Source: Pseudomonas sp. BN102 (GTDB lineage: Bacteria; Pseudomonadota; Gammaproteobacteria; Pseudomonadales; Pseudomonadaceae). Taken from it: DNA of 64,000 bases. Below are positions 10,287 to 17,182 of this stretch, in pieces. Made by a program: the position numbers and the translations under genes. The stretch's first letter is position 1, and each line of letters opens with the position of its first letter. The stretch spans positions 1-64,000 of the forward strand of contig NZ_SSON01000039.1 in NCBI RefSeq assembly GCF_029871245.1. Direction: 5' to 3'. Below the pieces are notes generated by a model. It was not told the DNA's origin. It saw only the letters and a list, made by a program, of their open reading frames with translations, and ran no database searches.

Positions 10287-10742
10287 ATGCGCATCGTCCA
10301 AGCCACCCTGGAGCACCTGGACCTGCTTACGCCGCTGTTCGTGAAGTACCGTGAGTTCTATGGTGAACTGCCGTTTCCGGAGTCCTCGAGAAAGTTCCTG
10401 GAGAAGCGTCTGAGCCGCCAGGAATCGGTGATCTACCTCGCCCTAGCGGATGAGGACGACCGTCTGCTGGGCTTCTGCCAGCTCTACCCGAGCTTCTCGT
10501 CCCTGGCCCTGAAGCGCGTCTGGATCCTCAACGACATCTACGTCGCCGAGGACGCCCGCCGCCAGCTGGTGGCCGACCGCCTGCTACAGACGGCGAAGAA
10601 GATGGCCCGGGAAACCAATGCCGTGCGCATGCGCGTGTCCACCAGCGTGAGCAACGAGGTGGCGCACAAAGTGTACGAGTCCATCGGCTTCCACGAAGAC
10701 ACCGAATTCAAGAACTACATCCTGCCGATCAACAGCGACTGA
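10287..10742 (+). CDS. GNAT-family N-acetyltransferase
   Basis: 151 residues. A GNAT fold is supported by the core WILNDIYVAEDARRQLVADRLLQ, which contains the acetyl-CoA pyrophosphate-binding loop region, followed by the C-terminal VSNEVAHKVYESIGFHEDTEF typical of these enzymes. The ATG at 10287 has CGAGG upstream; the longer frame starting near 9972 lies antisense to the CoA-transferase gene and is rejected. A homologous acetyltransferase gene sits in this position next to eutBC in P. aeruginosa (PA4026, from memory). The acceptor substrate is unknown. Confidence 0.88.
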   Translation: MRIVQATLEHLDLLTPLFVKYREFYGELPFPESSRKFLEKRLSRQESVIYLALADEDDRLLGFCQLYPSFSSLALKRVWILNDIYVAEDARRQLVADRLLQTAKKMARETNAVRMRVSTSVSNEVAHKVYESIGFHEDTEFKNYILPINSD

Positions 10743-10785
10743 AGCCTGTCCCCAAGCCCGGACCTAGGGGTCCGGGCTCTCCCTC

Positions 10786-12372
10786 CTAGCCCAACCCCAG
10801 CCAGAGCCCCAACAGCAGTGGCAAGCCCAGCAACACCAGCAGGGCGACGTGCAACGACCTGCCGCGCCTGACCGCCGGTTTTTGCCTGCGCGCCTGTTCC
10901 AGGAGCCGCTCCAGCGCCAGCTGGAATTCCGACAGGGCCTCGAAGCGCGCCCGAGGTTGCGGCGCCAGGGCCTTGGCCAGCACCCCGTCCCAACCTTCCG
11001 GCATCCCTGGGACGATACCCGCCAGGGGTACGTAGCGACTGGCCTGGCCGCCCTCCGGGCGCGCCACTTCCGGCCACTGGCCGCTGAGCAGCCAGTAGGC
11101 CAGCGCGGCCAGGGCGAACTGGTCGGCGCCACCGTCCAGCGCGCGGCCATGTCGCAGTTCCGGCGCCAGCGGCACCGCCTGGGAAGGCGCGACCTGACGG
11201 GCCACGCCTGGCAGGATCGCGGCGAACTCCGGCAACAGCAGCAGGCGGCCGCGCTCGTCCAGCACTATCTGCCGGGGGTTCAACCAAAGCCCCTGCATCC
11301 CGCGCCGTTGCAGTGACCGAATGGCCTCGATCAGTTGCACCAGCAAGCCCATGGTGTCTTCGGCGGATAGCGGCCTGCGGCCCTCCATCCTCCTCGCCAG
11401 GCTCTCTACCCCGGCAGGCGGCAGGGCGAACAACAGAAAGGCATGCCGGCGGCATTGGCGCGGCGAAAGCACCTGGGGCAATGTCGTCACCGGGCTGCGC
11501 CGCAGCACCCACTCGCGCTGCCAGAAGGCTTCGTCGGCATCGCCCTCGGCCAACCAGAGCAAGGCCTCGCGGCCATCCTCCCGGGCCCGGAACAGCCGGC
11601 CGGGAGGTCCGTAGTCACAGGCTTCGAGCAGGGTCCAGCCATCGACCTGGGTACCCGGCGCGGCGCCTTCCAGCCTCGGCCAATGGCCAGCGGGAGCGGA
11701 AGGTGGCAGGAAATGGGGCTCCCCCGGCAACACCAGGGCGGCGGCGCCGGGCGCGCTCAGTAGAGGCTCCAGAAGGCCTCCCAACTGGCCAGGCTGCAGG
11801 TTGGCGCAGGCTTCACGCAGGCCCAACAGGTCGGCCACTTCCAGCAATGGCTGGGGCGCCAGCAGCAGGGGCTGGTTGGGTGTCAGCGGCAGGCTGTGCT
11901 GGATCAGCGCCAGCTCAGCCTGGCCGCCCAGGGGATTGTCGCGACCCACCAAGGCGTGCGACGCCTCGCCCTGGAAGCGCACCAGGCCGACCGCACCGGC
12001 CTGGAAGAACTGCGCCTCGCCGTCCTGCACCAGCAGCAGGCCGGCGCTCAGGTCGGGAACGCTCTCACCGGCCTGGCGGCGGCGAAACAGCTGCAGGTTG
12101 AGCGCCGCCAGCACCTGCCGCGCTGCCTGGGCCTCGCTCCAACCCTCGGGGGTGCAGGCATAGTCGGCGAAGAGCGCGTCCAAATAATGCCCCAGCATTG
12201 GCACCACGTTGGTGCAAGAGCGCCCCCAGAGCAGGGCCACCAGCAGCAACGGCGGGCGGCCCTGGCGTCCCGCCACCCAGGTCGCACGAGCCCGGGCCGC
12301 CTGGCTGGGCAGGTCCAGGCCGTGCCCCTGGGCCAGGCTCAGGGCGGGGTGTTCCAGTAGCTGCAAGGGCAT
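10786..12372 (-). CDS. Degenerate PP2C-like/Ser-Thr kinase-like fusion, membrane anchored; probable pseudoenzyme
   Basis: 528 residues. The N-terminal ~240 residues follow the layout of a PP2C phosphatase (late strand VQDGEAQFFQAGAVGLVRF), and residues about 250-500 follow a Hanks-type kinase, ending in one hydrophobic segment (VALLVLLGLPLLLGLWLGL) that would anchor it in the inner membrane. Catalytic residues are missing: no DG metal motif in the phosphatase half, no ATP-binding lysine in the kinase half (ALLWLAEG), no HRD (LWLNPRQIVL) and no DFG (LLLPEFAAI). It is therefore more likely a scaffold or sensor than an enzyme, although active homologues exist. The start at 12372 has only a weak ribosome-binding site. 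Confidence 0.7.
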   Translation of the reverse strand: MPLQLLEHPALSLAQGHGLDLPSQAARARATWVAGRQGRPPLLLVALLWGRSCTNVVPMLGHYLDALFADYACTPEGWSEAQAARQVLAALNLQLFRRRQAGESVPDLSAGLLLVQDGEAQFFQAGAVGLVRFQGEASHALVGRDNPLGGQAELALIQHSLPLTPNQPLLLAPQPLLEVADLLGLREACANLQPGQLGGLLEPLLSAPGAAALVLPGEPHFLPPSAPAGHWPRLEGAAPGTQVDGWTLLEACDYGPPGRLFRAREDGREALLWLAEGDADEAFWQREWVLRRSPVTTLPQVLSPRQCRRHAFLLFALPPAGVESLARRMEGRRPLSAEDTMGLLVQLIEAIRSLQRRGMQGLWLNPRQIVLDERGRLLLLPEFAAILPGVARQVAPSQAVPLAPELRHGRALDGGADQFALAALAYWLLSGQWPEVARPEGGQASRYVPLAGIVPGMPEGWDGVLAKALAPQPRARFEALSEFQLALERLLEQARRQKPAVRRGRSLHVALLVLLGLPLLLGLWLGLG

Positions 12373-12471
12373 GGGCGAGCATCCAGATCAGGGAAATCAA
12401 TGGAAACAGTTGCAGCCTTCATGCCGTTCACCATTCGCCCAACTACTCGCCGTGGCCCTGGGACTTGCCCC

Positions 12472-12477
12472 TATAAT
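12472..12477 (+). promoter_or_regulatory. Sigma-70 -10 element of the DedA gene
   Basis: A perfect TATAAT 47 bases before the DedA start codon. The -35 region at 17-18 bp spacing is poor (CGCCGT/GCCGTG), so the promoter may be weak or activator-dependent. Confidence 0.6.
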
Positions 12478-12524
12478 GCGTCCATCACGGCCTCCGCCCG
12501 CCTCCGCACTTCACAAGGCGTCTC

Positions 12525-13184
12525 ATGGATTTCAACCCGATCGACCTCATTCTCCACCTGGACCAATACCTCAACCTGCTGGTCTCCAACTACGGAACCT
12601 GGATCTACGCCATCCTTTTCCTGGTCATCTTCTGCGAGACCGGCCTGGTGGTGACGCCCTTCCTCCCTGGCGACTCCCTGCTGTTCATCGCCGGTGCGGT
12701 CTCCGCCGGCGGCGCCATGGACCCCTGGCTGCTCGGCGGCCTGCTGATGGTCGCGGCCATCAGCGGCGACAGCCTCAACTACGTGATCGGGCGGACGGCG
12801 GGCGAACGCCTGTTCAGCAATCCCCAGTCGAAGATCTTCCGCCGCGACTACCTGCAGCGCACCCACGAGTTCTACGACCGCCACGGCGGCAAGACCGTGA
12901 CATTGGCCCGCTTCCTGCCCATCGTGCGGACCTTCGCCCCCTTCGTAGCGGGCGTGGGGCGGATGCCCTACCCGCGCTTCCTCGCCTTCAGCGTGCTGGG
13001 CACCATCCTCTGGGTGGGCGGCCTGGTGACCCTGGGCTACTTCTTCGGCAACGTGCCCTTCATCAAGCAGAACCTGTCATTGATGGTGATCGCCATCATC
13101 GGCCTGTCCCTGCTGCCGATGATGATCAGTGTGGTGCGCCGCCACTTTCGGCAAGCCGGCAAAGGCGCCGAACAATCGAGCTGA
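12525..13184 (+). CDS. DedA-family inner-membrane protein
   Basis: 219 residues with about five membrane segments. Family hallmarks: [19 protein letters not shown] with the conserved E and PxPGD-like stretch, and [18 protein letters not shown], the conserved arginine-rich motif of the DedA/SNARE-associated family. Members are linked to undecaprenyl-phosphate or phospholipid recycling and to proton-motive-force homeostasis. The gene lies just upstream of the MtfA-like gene (10-base gap) and probably shares its transcript; the -10 at 12472 would drive both. Confidence 0.92.
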   Translation: MDFNPIDLILHLDQYLNLLVSNYGTWIYAILFLVIFCETGLVVTPFLPGDSLLFIAGAVSAGGAMDPWLLGGLLMVAAISGDSLNYVIGRTAGERLFSNPQSKIFRRDYLQRTHEFYDRHGGKTVTLARFLPIVRTFAPFVAGVGRMPYPRFLAFSVLGTILWVGGLVTLGYFFGNVPFIKQNLSLMVIAIIGLSLLPMMISVVRRHFRQAGKGAEQSS

Positions 13185-13194
13185 CCGTCGGCCC

Positions 13195-14013
13195 ATGTGG
13201 TCCTATCGCAGCTGGCGCCGCCGGCGCATCCTCGCCCGCAACCCGGTCGACCCGCAGCAGTGGGAGGCCGTGCGCCGGCGCCTGCCGATACTCGACGGCC
13301 TGGACGAGGCCGAGGACCAGCGCCTGCGCGAGCGCAGCGTGCTCTTCCTGAACGATAAGCACCTCACCGCCCTGCGCGGCGTCCAGCTCTCCGGCGAAGA
13401 CCGCCTGCTGCTCGCCGCCCAGGCGCAGCTCCCTCTGCTGCACCTGCCGGACCTCAACTGGTACCAGGGCTTCCACGAGCTGATCCTCTACCCGGACGAC
13501 TTCGTCAGCCCTCAGCGCCACCGCGACGCCAGCGGCGTGGAGCACGAATTCGACGACGAGCGCAGCGGCGAGTCCTGGCAGTTCGGCCCGGTCATCCTCG
13601 CCTGGCCCGGCGTGCAGTCCAGCGGCGGCTGGGACGGCTACAACCTGGTGATCCACGAGCTGGCGCACAAGCTCGACATGCTCAGCGGCAGCCCCAACGG
13701 CCTGCCGCCCTTGCACCGCGACATGCGCCAGTCCGACTGGGCCCTGGCCATGCAGACTGCCTTCGATGAGCTGAATGCCCAGCTCGACCGCGACCCCGAC
13801 GCCGAAACGCCCATCGACCCCTACGCCGCCGAAGACCCGGCGGAGTTCTTCGCCGTCACCAGCGAATACTTCTTCACCGCCCCGGACCTGCTGGACCAGG
13901 CCTTCCCCGCCGTCTACCGCCAGCTCCAGGCCTTCTATCGCCAGGATCCGCTGAGCCGGCTGAAGCGCCTGCAGGAAATCCATCCGGCCTATCGGGACGC
14001 GACTAATGGATGA
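13195..14013 (+). CDS. mtfA: MtfA-like zinc-dependent peptidase
   Basis: 272 residues. The zinc-metallopeptidase signature is HELAHKLDM, preceded by the conserved GPVILAWPGVQ block, and a downstream Glu-containing segment (DPAEFFAVTSEYFF) supplies the third ligand, as in the DgsA/Mlc anti-repressor MtfA. In enterobacteria MtfA binds the Mlc repressor and has aminopeptidase activity; the target in Pseudomonas is not evident. The ATG at 13195 is chosen over one at 13129 because the upstream part overlaps the end of the DedA gene and is not protein-like. The ribosome-binding site is weak, which fits coupling to DedA. Confidence 0.88.
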   Translation: MWSYRSWRRRRILARNPVDPQQWEAVRRRLPILDGLDEAEDQRLRERSVLFLNDKHLTALRGVQLSGEDRLLLAAQAQLPLLHLPDLNWYQGFHELILYPDDFVSPQRHRDASGVEHEFDDERSGESWQFGPVILAWPGVQSSGGWDGYNLVIHELAHKLDMLSGSPNGLPPLHRDMRQSDWALAMQTAFDELNAQLDRDPDAETPIDPYAAEDPAEFFAVTSEYFFTAPDLLDQAFPAVYRQLQAFYRQDPLSRLKRLQEIHPAYRDATNG

Positions 14014-14024
14014 ACAGAACGGCG

Positions 14025-14053
14025 TGGCATCGGTGCGGGAATGTGCCTATAAT
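14025..14053 (+). promoter_or_regulatory. Sigma-70 promoter of ppa
   Basis: TGGCAT and TATAAT separated by 17 bp, 38 bases before the ppa start codon. It overlaps the first bases after the upstream peptidase stop codon. Confidence 0.7.
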
Positions 14054-14091
14054 CGCGCCCACTTTTTTGGCCCAACCCTTGGGAGTCGACC

Positions 14092-14619
14092 ATGAGCTAC
14101 AGCAAGATCCCGGCTGGCAAAGACCTGCCGAACGACATCTACGTCGCGATCGAGATTCCGGCCAACCATGCGCCGATCAAGTACGAAATCGACAAGGACA
14201 GCGACTGCCTGTTCGTCGACCGCTTCATGGCCACCCCGATGTTCTACCCGGCCAACTACGGTTACATCCCCAACACCCTGGCTGACGACGGCGATCCCCT
14301 GGACGTGCTGGTCGTCACCCCCTACCCGGTCGCTCCGGGTGCCGTGATCCGCGCCCGTCCGGTCGGCGTTCTGCACATGACCGACGAAGCCGGCGGCGAC
14401 GCCAAGCTGGTGGCCGTGCCCCACGACAAGCTGTCCGTCCTCTACAAGGATGTGAAGGAATACACCGACCTGCCGGCCCTGCTCCTGGAGCAGATCAAGC
14501 ACTTCTTCGAGAACTACAAGGACCTCGAAAAAGGCAAGTGGGTAAAAGTAGAAGGCTGGGGCAACGCTGACGAAGCCCGCGCTGAAATCACTAAGGCGGT
14601 TGCGGCTTACCAAAAATAA
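14092..14619 (+). CDS. ppa: Inorganic pyrophosphatase (family I, soluble)
   Basis: 175 residues, the standard bacterial length. It hydrolyses pyrophosphate to two phosphates in the cytoplasm. The signature [10 protein letters not shown] with the metal-binding aspartates is present, as are the substrate lysines and tyrosines around [10 protein letters not shown] and [23 protein letters not shown] lies upstream of the ATG, a good sigma-70 promoter precedes it, and a strong terminator follows. Confidence 0.97.
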   Translation: MSYSKIPAGKDLPNDIYVAIEIPANHAPIKYEIDKDSDCLFVDRFMATPMFYPANYGYIPNTLADDGDPLDVLVVTPYPVAPGAVIRARPVGVLHMTDEAGGDAKLVAVPHDKLSVLYKDVKEYTDLPALLLEQIKHFFENYKDLEKGKWVKVEGWGNADEARAEITKAVAAYQK

Positions 14620-14636
14620 GCCCTGACCTCTCAAGG

Positions 14637-14663
14637 AAAGCCGGCCACAAGCCGGCTTTTTTA
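14637..14663 (+). terminator. Rho-independent terminator of ppa
   Basis: Stem AAAGCCGGC, loop CACAA, GCCGGCTTT, continued by TTTA, 17 bases after the ppa stop. Confidence 0.92.
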
Positions 14664-15086
14664 TTGCCAAACTTCTTGAAGATACTGGCTTCCCCGCTGC
14701 CAGCAACCTCCAGCGCATACACCAGCCCATACATTCCCGGTTGATTGGAGAAGCAAGCTGACAGCGCGCGCTTCAGATCGTCTCGTTCGTCACGTCCTTG
14801 GCGACGGGATTTGGTAACGAGATAGGAGTTGGGGCGCGCTGAGGGAAGTGCGTGAGAGGCGCCCCCCTAAGTCGTGGAGTATTTCCGCTGATTACAAATG
14901 TCGCTTCATCGACCAAAGTTGCAATTGCGGCGCACTGTGCATGGTATGCGCCTGCTTTGTGAAAGGCCCGTTCGTGAAGGTAAGTCTGATAGGGGCGCTT
15001 AGCGAATTTCCCGGCGAGGCTTCGGTGCTGCTGGTTTTGACCATCGCTGCCCGGTGGGCCGCTCGGAAGCTCTTCTTGTCACAAGG
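14664..15086. other. 423-base gap with no supportable gene; more A+T-rich than the surroundings
   Basis: Codon use, ribosome-binding sites and protein-like patterning are all absent on both strands. The one open frame (14848-15090, plus strand) translates to a Cys-rich then hydrophobic peptide that I do not recognise. The base composition changes from that of ppa, and the following operon shares this composition, so this may be the left edge of an acquired segment. No terminal repeats, att site or transposase remnant was seen. Confidence 0.5.
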
Positions 15087-15299
15087 CTAATTGCAGCGCC
15101 CACGCTGCTGTTGGACTGGCGGGCACTTCACCGATCCGAACGAGCAGAACACGCAGCAATCACCTGGATTAGGACGCAATAGCGCCTTGCAATTGGTGCA
15201 CTCATAGTAGTACTGGCAGGTTTCCGTGGGCATGATTTCCTGCTTAGAGAAACCGCATTGCGGGCAGGTCAGCACTGACTCAAGAATGATGGAATTCAT
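15087..15299 (-). CDS. GDCCVxC-family small zinc-ribbon-like protein (cysteine form)
   Basis: 70 residues. The N-terminal part has CPQCG and a later CTNC pair, which could bind zinc; the C-terminal part carries the signature GDCCVFCSFGSVKCPP, the motif that defines the family described in databases as GDCCVxC (seleno)proteins, some members of which use selenocysteine. This copy has cysteine throughout and a normal stop. Biochemical function is not known to me; the Cys pattern suggests metal binding or thiol redox work. It starts 7 bases after the MerP-like gene and is the last gene of the tlpA-ccdA-merP-like operon. Its bases are clearly less GC-rich than neighbouring chromosomal genes. Confidence 0.8.
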   Translation of the reverse strand: MNSIILESVLTCPQCGFSKQEIMPTETCQYYYECTNCKALLRPNPGDCCVFCSFGSVKCPPVQQQRGRCN

Positions 15300-15306
15300 T
15301 GCCGCC

Positions 15307-15582
15307 TCATTTCTTTACGGTGGAAGGGTAACCGGCGGCTGTGGTCGCCTTGGTCAGGGTATCCGGTTGTGCCATGTCAGGGTCATAAGTGACGGTGGCC
15401 GTTTTCGTTTCGAAGTCGACTTCGACAACACTCACGCCAGACACCTGTTCCAGCGACTTTTTGACCGTGATCGGACATAACCCTCAGGTCATGTTTCGCA
15501 CATCGAGCGTGGCGGATTTCGGTTCAGCAGCCAGTGCCACAAGGGGCAGCACGGCGAGCACGGCAGTCAGCAGTTTGCGCAT
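15307..15582 (-). CDS. MerP-like periplasmic metal-binding protein with in-frame UGA: predicted selenoprotein
   Basis: 91 residues if UGA at 15484-15486 is read through. The start has a strong AAGGAAG site. Residues 1-19 are a signal peptide (MRKLLTAVLAVLPLVALA). The mature protein is a heavy-metal-associated domain: TLDVRNMT, then UGA, then GLCPITVKKSLEQVSGV and a normal end AAGYPSTVKK. The UGA is codon 33, precisely the first cysteine of the MT-C-x-x-C metal site of MerP, giving MTUGLC, and the second cysteine (36) is intact. Total length equals that of MerP (91). No frameshift or other stop occurs. A hairpin with a GGUC apical loop follows the UGA (15446-15477). Alternatives are a nonsense mutation or a sequence error. 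No merT or merA lies nearby; the operon partners are TlpA and CcdA. Confidence 0.8.
15446..15477 (-). promoter_or_regulatory. Candidate bacterial SECIS element in the MerP-like gene
   Basis: Reading the minus strand, the stem arms TGTCCGATCAC and GTCGCTGGAACA enclose the loop GGTCAAAAA. Pairs: seven Watson-Crick, two G-U, two mismatches, one bulged A, so the stem is only moderately stable. The loop begins GGUC, as in the E. coli fdhF element, and its first G is 18 bases after the UGA, close to the fdhF spacing of 19. Bacterial SECIS elements are expected within the coding frame just after the UGA, as here. Confidence 0.55.
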
Positions 15583-15593
15583 GAGACTTCCTT

Positions 15594-15668
15594 TCAATAG
15601 AACCATGGGGCGAGCCACGGCACGGCCAGCAGGCCGAGCAACAGGACGACATTGAAGGGGACATCCGT
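15594..15668 (-). other. Small hydrophobic open frame between ccdA and the MerP-like gene, no standard start
   Basis: In the same frame as CcdA, directly after its TAG stop, 24 codons read TDVPFNVVLLLGLLAVPWLA then PWFY and stop. The sequence looks like a single membrane helix, but the only candidate start is ACG (one base from ATG). It could be a decayed small membrane protein, a peptide with a non-standard start, or chance. Confidence 0.25.
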
Positions 15669-15674
15669 GGATGA

Positions 15675-16418
15675 CTAACCGATCCTGCCCAGAACCGGAA
15701 ACACCTCCAGCAGCCACCAGGCAAAGTCGGTCAGTTGCCCGCTTACCATGGCCACCCCCATGAGAATCAGGATCACGCCCGCCCCGATATGGATGGTCCG
15801 GCTCCAGCGACGAAGACGCTTCATGTGCGCTAGAAACAGGTTTGTGAACCAGGCTGTCAGCAGAAACGGCAAGCCCAAACCGAGCGAGTAGATGGACAGC
15901 AGCACAACACCATTGGCGCCGGTACTGCCGGTGGAGGCGCTCAGCGTGAGGATACTGCCCAAGATCGGACCGATACAGGGTGTCCAGCCGAAAGCGAACG
16001 CCACACCCAATACATACGCAGCCAGCGGTCCTCCACTGGACTTGAGCTGGTGGACGAAACGCACGTCCATATTCAGCCAGCGTGGGTGGATCAGACCGGT
16101 GATGAACAGGCCAAAGGCAATCACGATCACGCCGCCCACCAGATTGGCTTCCTGCCGGTAAGCCAGCAGCAACCGGCTAATGGCGGTGGCGCTGGCTCCC
16201 AGCGCGATGAAGACCGTGGCGAAGCCGAGCACGAAAGTCAGGCTCATGCCAAGCACGGCCAGCCGCTCGCGCCGGCCCTCCAGCTGCTGCAGCTCGTCGA
16301 CTGAGCGACCGGCGACATAGGACAGGTAACCAGGTACCAGCGGCAATACACAGGGGGACAGGAAGGAGATCATGCCCGCCGCGAACGCGCTGAGGATACC
16401 GATGCCACCCAGGCTCAT
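15675..16418 (-). CDS. ccdA: CcdA-type transmembrane thiol-electron carrier (DsbD membrane-domain family)
   Basis: 247 residues, about six membrane segments. The two redox cysteines of the family are present: FLSPCVLPLVPGYLSY in the first helix and FGWTPCIGPILGS in the fourth. CcdA-type proteins move electrons from cytoplasmic thioredoxin to periplasmic thiol proteins. With TlpA 6 bases upstream and a metal-binding CxxC-type protein downstream, it probably keeps those periplasmic thiols, or a selenol, reduced. It may not be the cytochrome c maturation CcdA, as no ccm genes are nearby, so the symbol denotes the family. Confidence 0.9.
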   Translation of the reverse strand: MSLGGIGILSAFAAGMISFLSPCVLPLVPGYLSYVAGRSVDELQQLEGRRERLAVLGMSLTFVLGFATVFIALGASATAISRLLLAYRQEANLVGGVIVIAFGLFITGLIHPRWLNMDVRFVHQLKSSGGPLAAYVLGVAFAFGWTPCIGPILGSILTLSASTGSTGANGVVLLSIYSLGLGLPFLLTAWFTNLFLAHMKRLRRWSRTIHIGAGVILILMGVAMVSGQLTDFAWWLLEVFPVLGRIG

Positions 16419-16424
16419 GGCCGC

Positions 16425-17039
16425 CTATTGCCTCCCGCTCAACGCAATCACTCCCCGCAGGTACGCGACGGCCTCCGGGCTGTCCCAGGTGGCTTCGCCG
16501 AGCTTGCGCCCCAGTTCCCGGCCCTCGCGGTCCAGCAGCAGGGTAGCCGGTAGGCCGAACGCGCCGAGTTGTGAAATCGCCGATGCATTCTCATCGATAA
16601 AAATGCCCAGGTGCCGGATGCCGACCTCGCGATAGAAGTCGCGCACGACCCGCACCCCATCCAGGTCGATGGACAGCGCCAGGACCTGAAAATCGGAACC
16701 GCCAAGCTGCGCCTGCAGGCGATCCAGGGTCGGCATTTCCTGGCGGCAGGGGGCGCACCAGGTAGCCCAGAGGTTGAGCAGCACGACCTTGCCCTTGAAG
16801 TCGGCCAAGGTATGCGGTTTGCCCGCGCCGTCGACGAACTGGACCTCTGCCACTGGCCTCGGTTCGGGCCAGATCGTCAAGCCGGCGCGGGGTTCGCTCT
16901 CGGCGGCCTGGCTGATGGCCGGCGGCGCTACGGAGAGGAACCCCGCGAGCATCAATCCCCAAGTCCAGACCAAGGCAGTGCCCTTCGACCCGCCAATGGG
17001 CGTTGTCCGCCGGGATGGACTGATGCCGTTTGGTTCCAT
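16425..17039 (-). CDS. TlpA-like membrane-anchored periplasmic thioredoxin
   Basis: 204 residues. An N-terminal hydrophobic segment (TALVWTWGLMLAGFLSVAPP) acts as signal or anchor, followed by a TlpA/ResA thioredoxin fold with the active site LWATWCAPCRQEMP and the cis-proline loop AFGLPATLLLDREG. It should reduce disulfides of periplasmic partners using electrons from the CcdA gene directly downstream. The start at 17039 is chosen because GGAGG lies upstream; the frame extends further upstream but its first 36 codons look non-coding. First gene of the four-gene minus-strand operon. No MerR-type operator with the usual 19-bp spacer could be identified confidently upstream. Confidence 0.88.
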   Translation of the reverse strand: MEPNGISPSRRTTPIGGSKGTALVWTWGLMLAGFLSVAPPAISQAAESEPRAGLTIWPEPRPVAEVQFVDGAGKPHTLADFKGKVVLLNLWATWCAPCRQEMPTLDRLQAQLGGSDFQVLALSIDLDGVRVVRDFYREVGIRHLGIFIDENASAISQLGAFGLPATLLLDREGRELGRKLGEATWDSPEAVAYLRGVIALSGRQ

Positions 17040-17182
17040 GGAGTTAACCTCCGTCAAACCCAGGTCCCAAGGCAGATCGGGCCCCTCGGGGCCTTGTAGT
17101 AATCGTAGTCCACGGTATTCAAGGACCACCGCAGCATCGGCAGGCACCAGTATGGGACAGCAGACGCCTGGAGCGCCTCAGG

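Noticed and set aside
14848-15090. 80-codon open frame in the gap after ppa (Cys-rich then hydrophobic)
   Set aside because: No ribosome-binding site, no recognised family, and it runs to the end of the convergent GDCCVxC gene; kept only as part of the unexplained gap.
15484-15582. Reading the MerP-like gene as a pseudogene truncated at TGA
   Set aside because: The stop is at the exact Cys position of the metal site, the rest of the frame is undamaged to its natural end, and a SECIS-like hairpin follows; nonsense mutation remains possible but is the weaker reading.
17040-17182. MerR-type operator upstream of the TlpA operon (CCTTG...CAAGG around 17092-17124)
   Set aside because: The arms match at only five bases each and no -35/-10 with 19-bp spacer and central dyad could be fitted.
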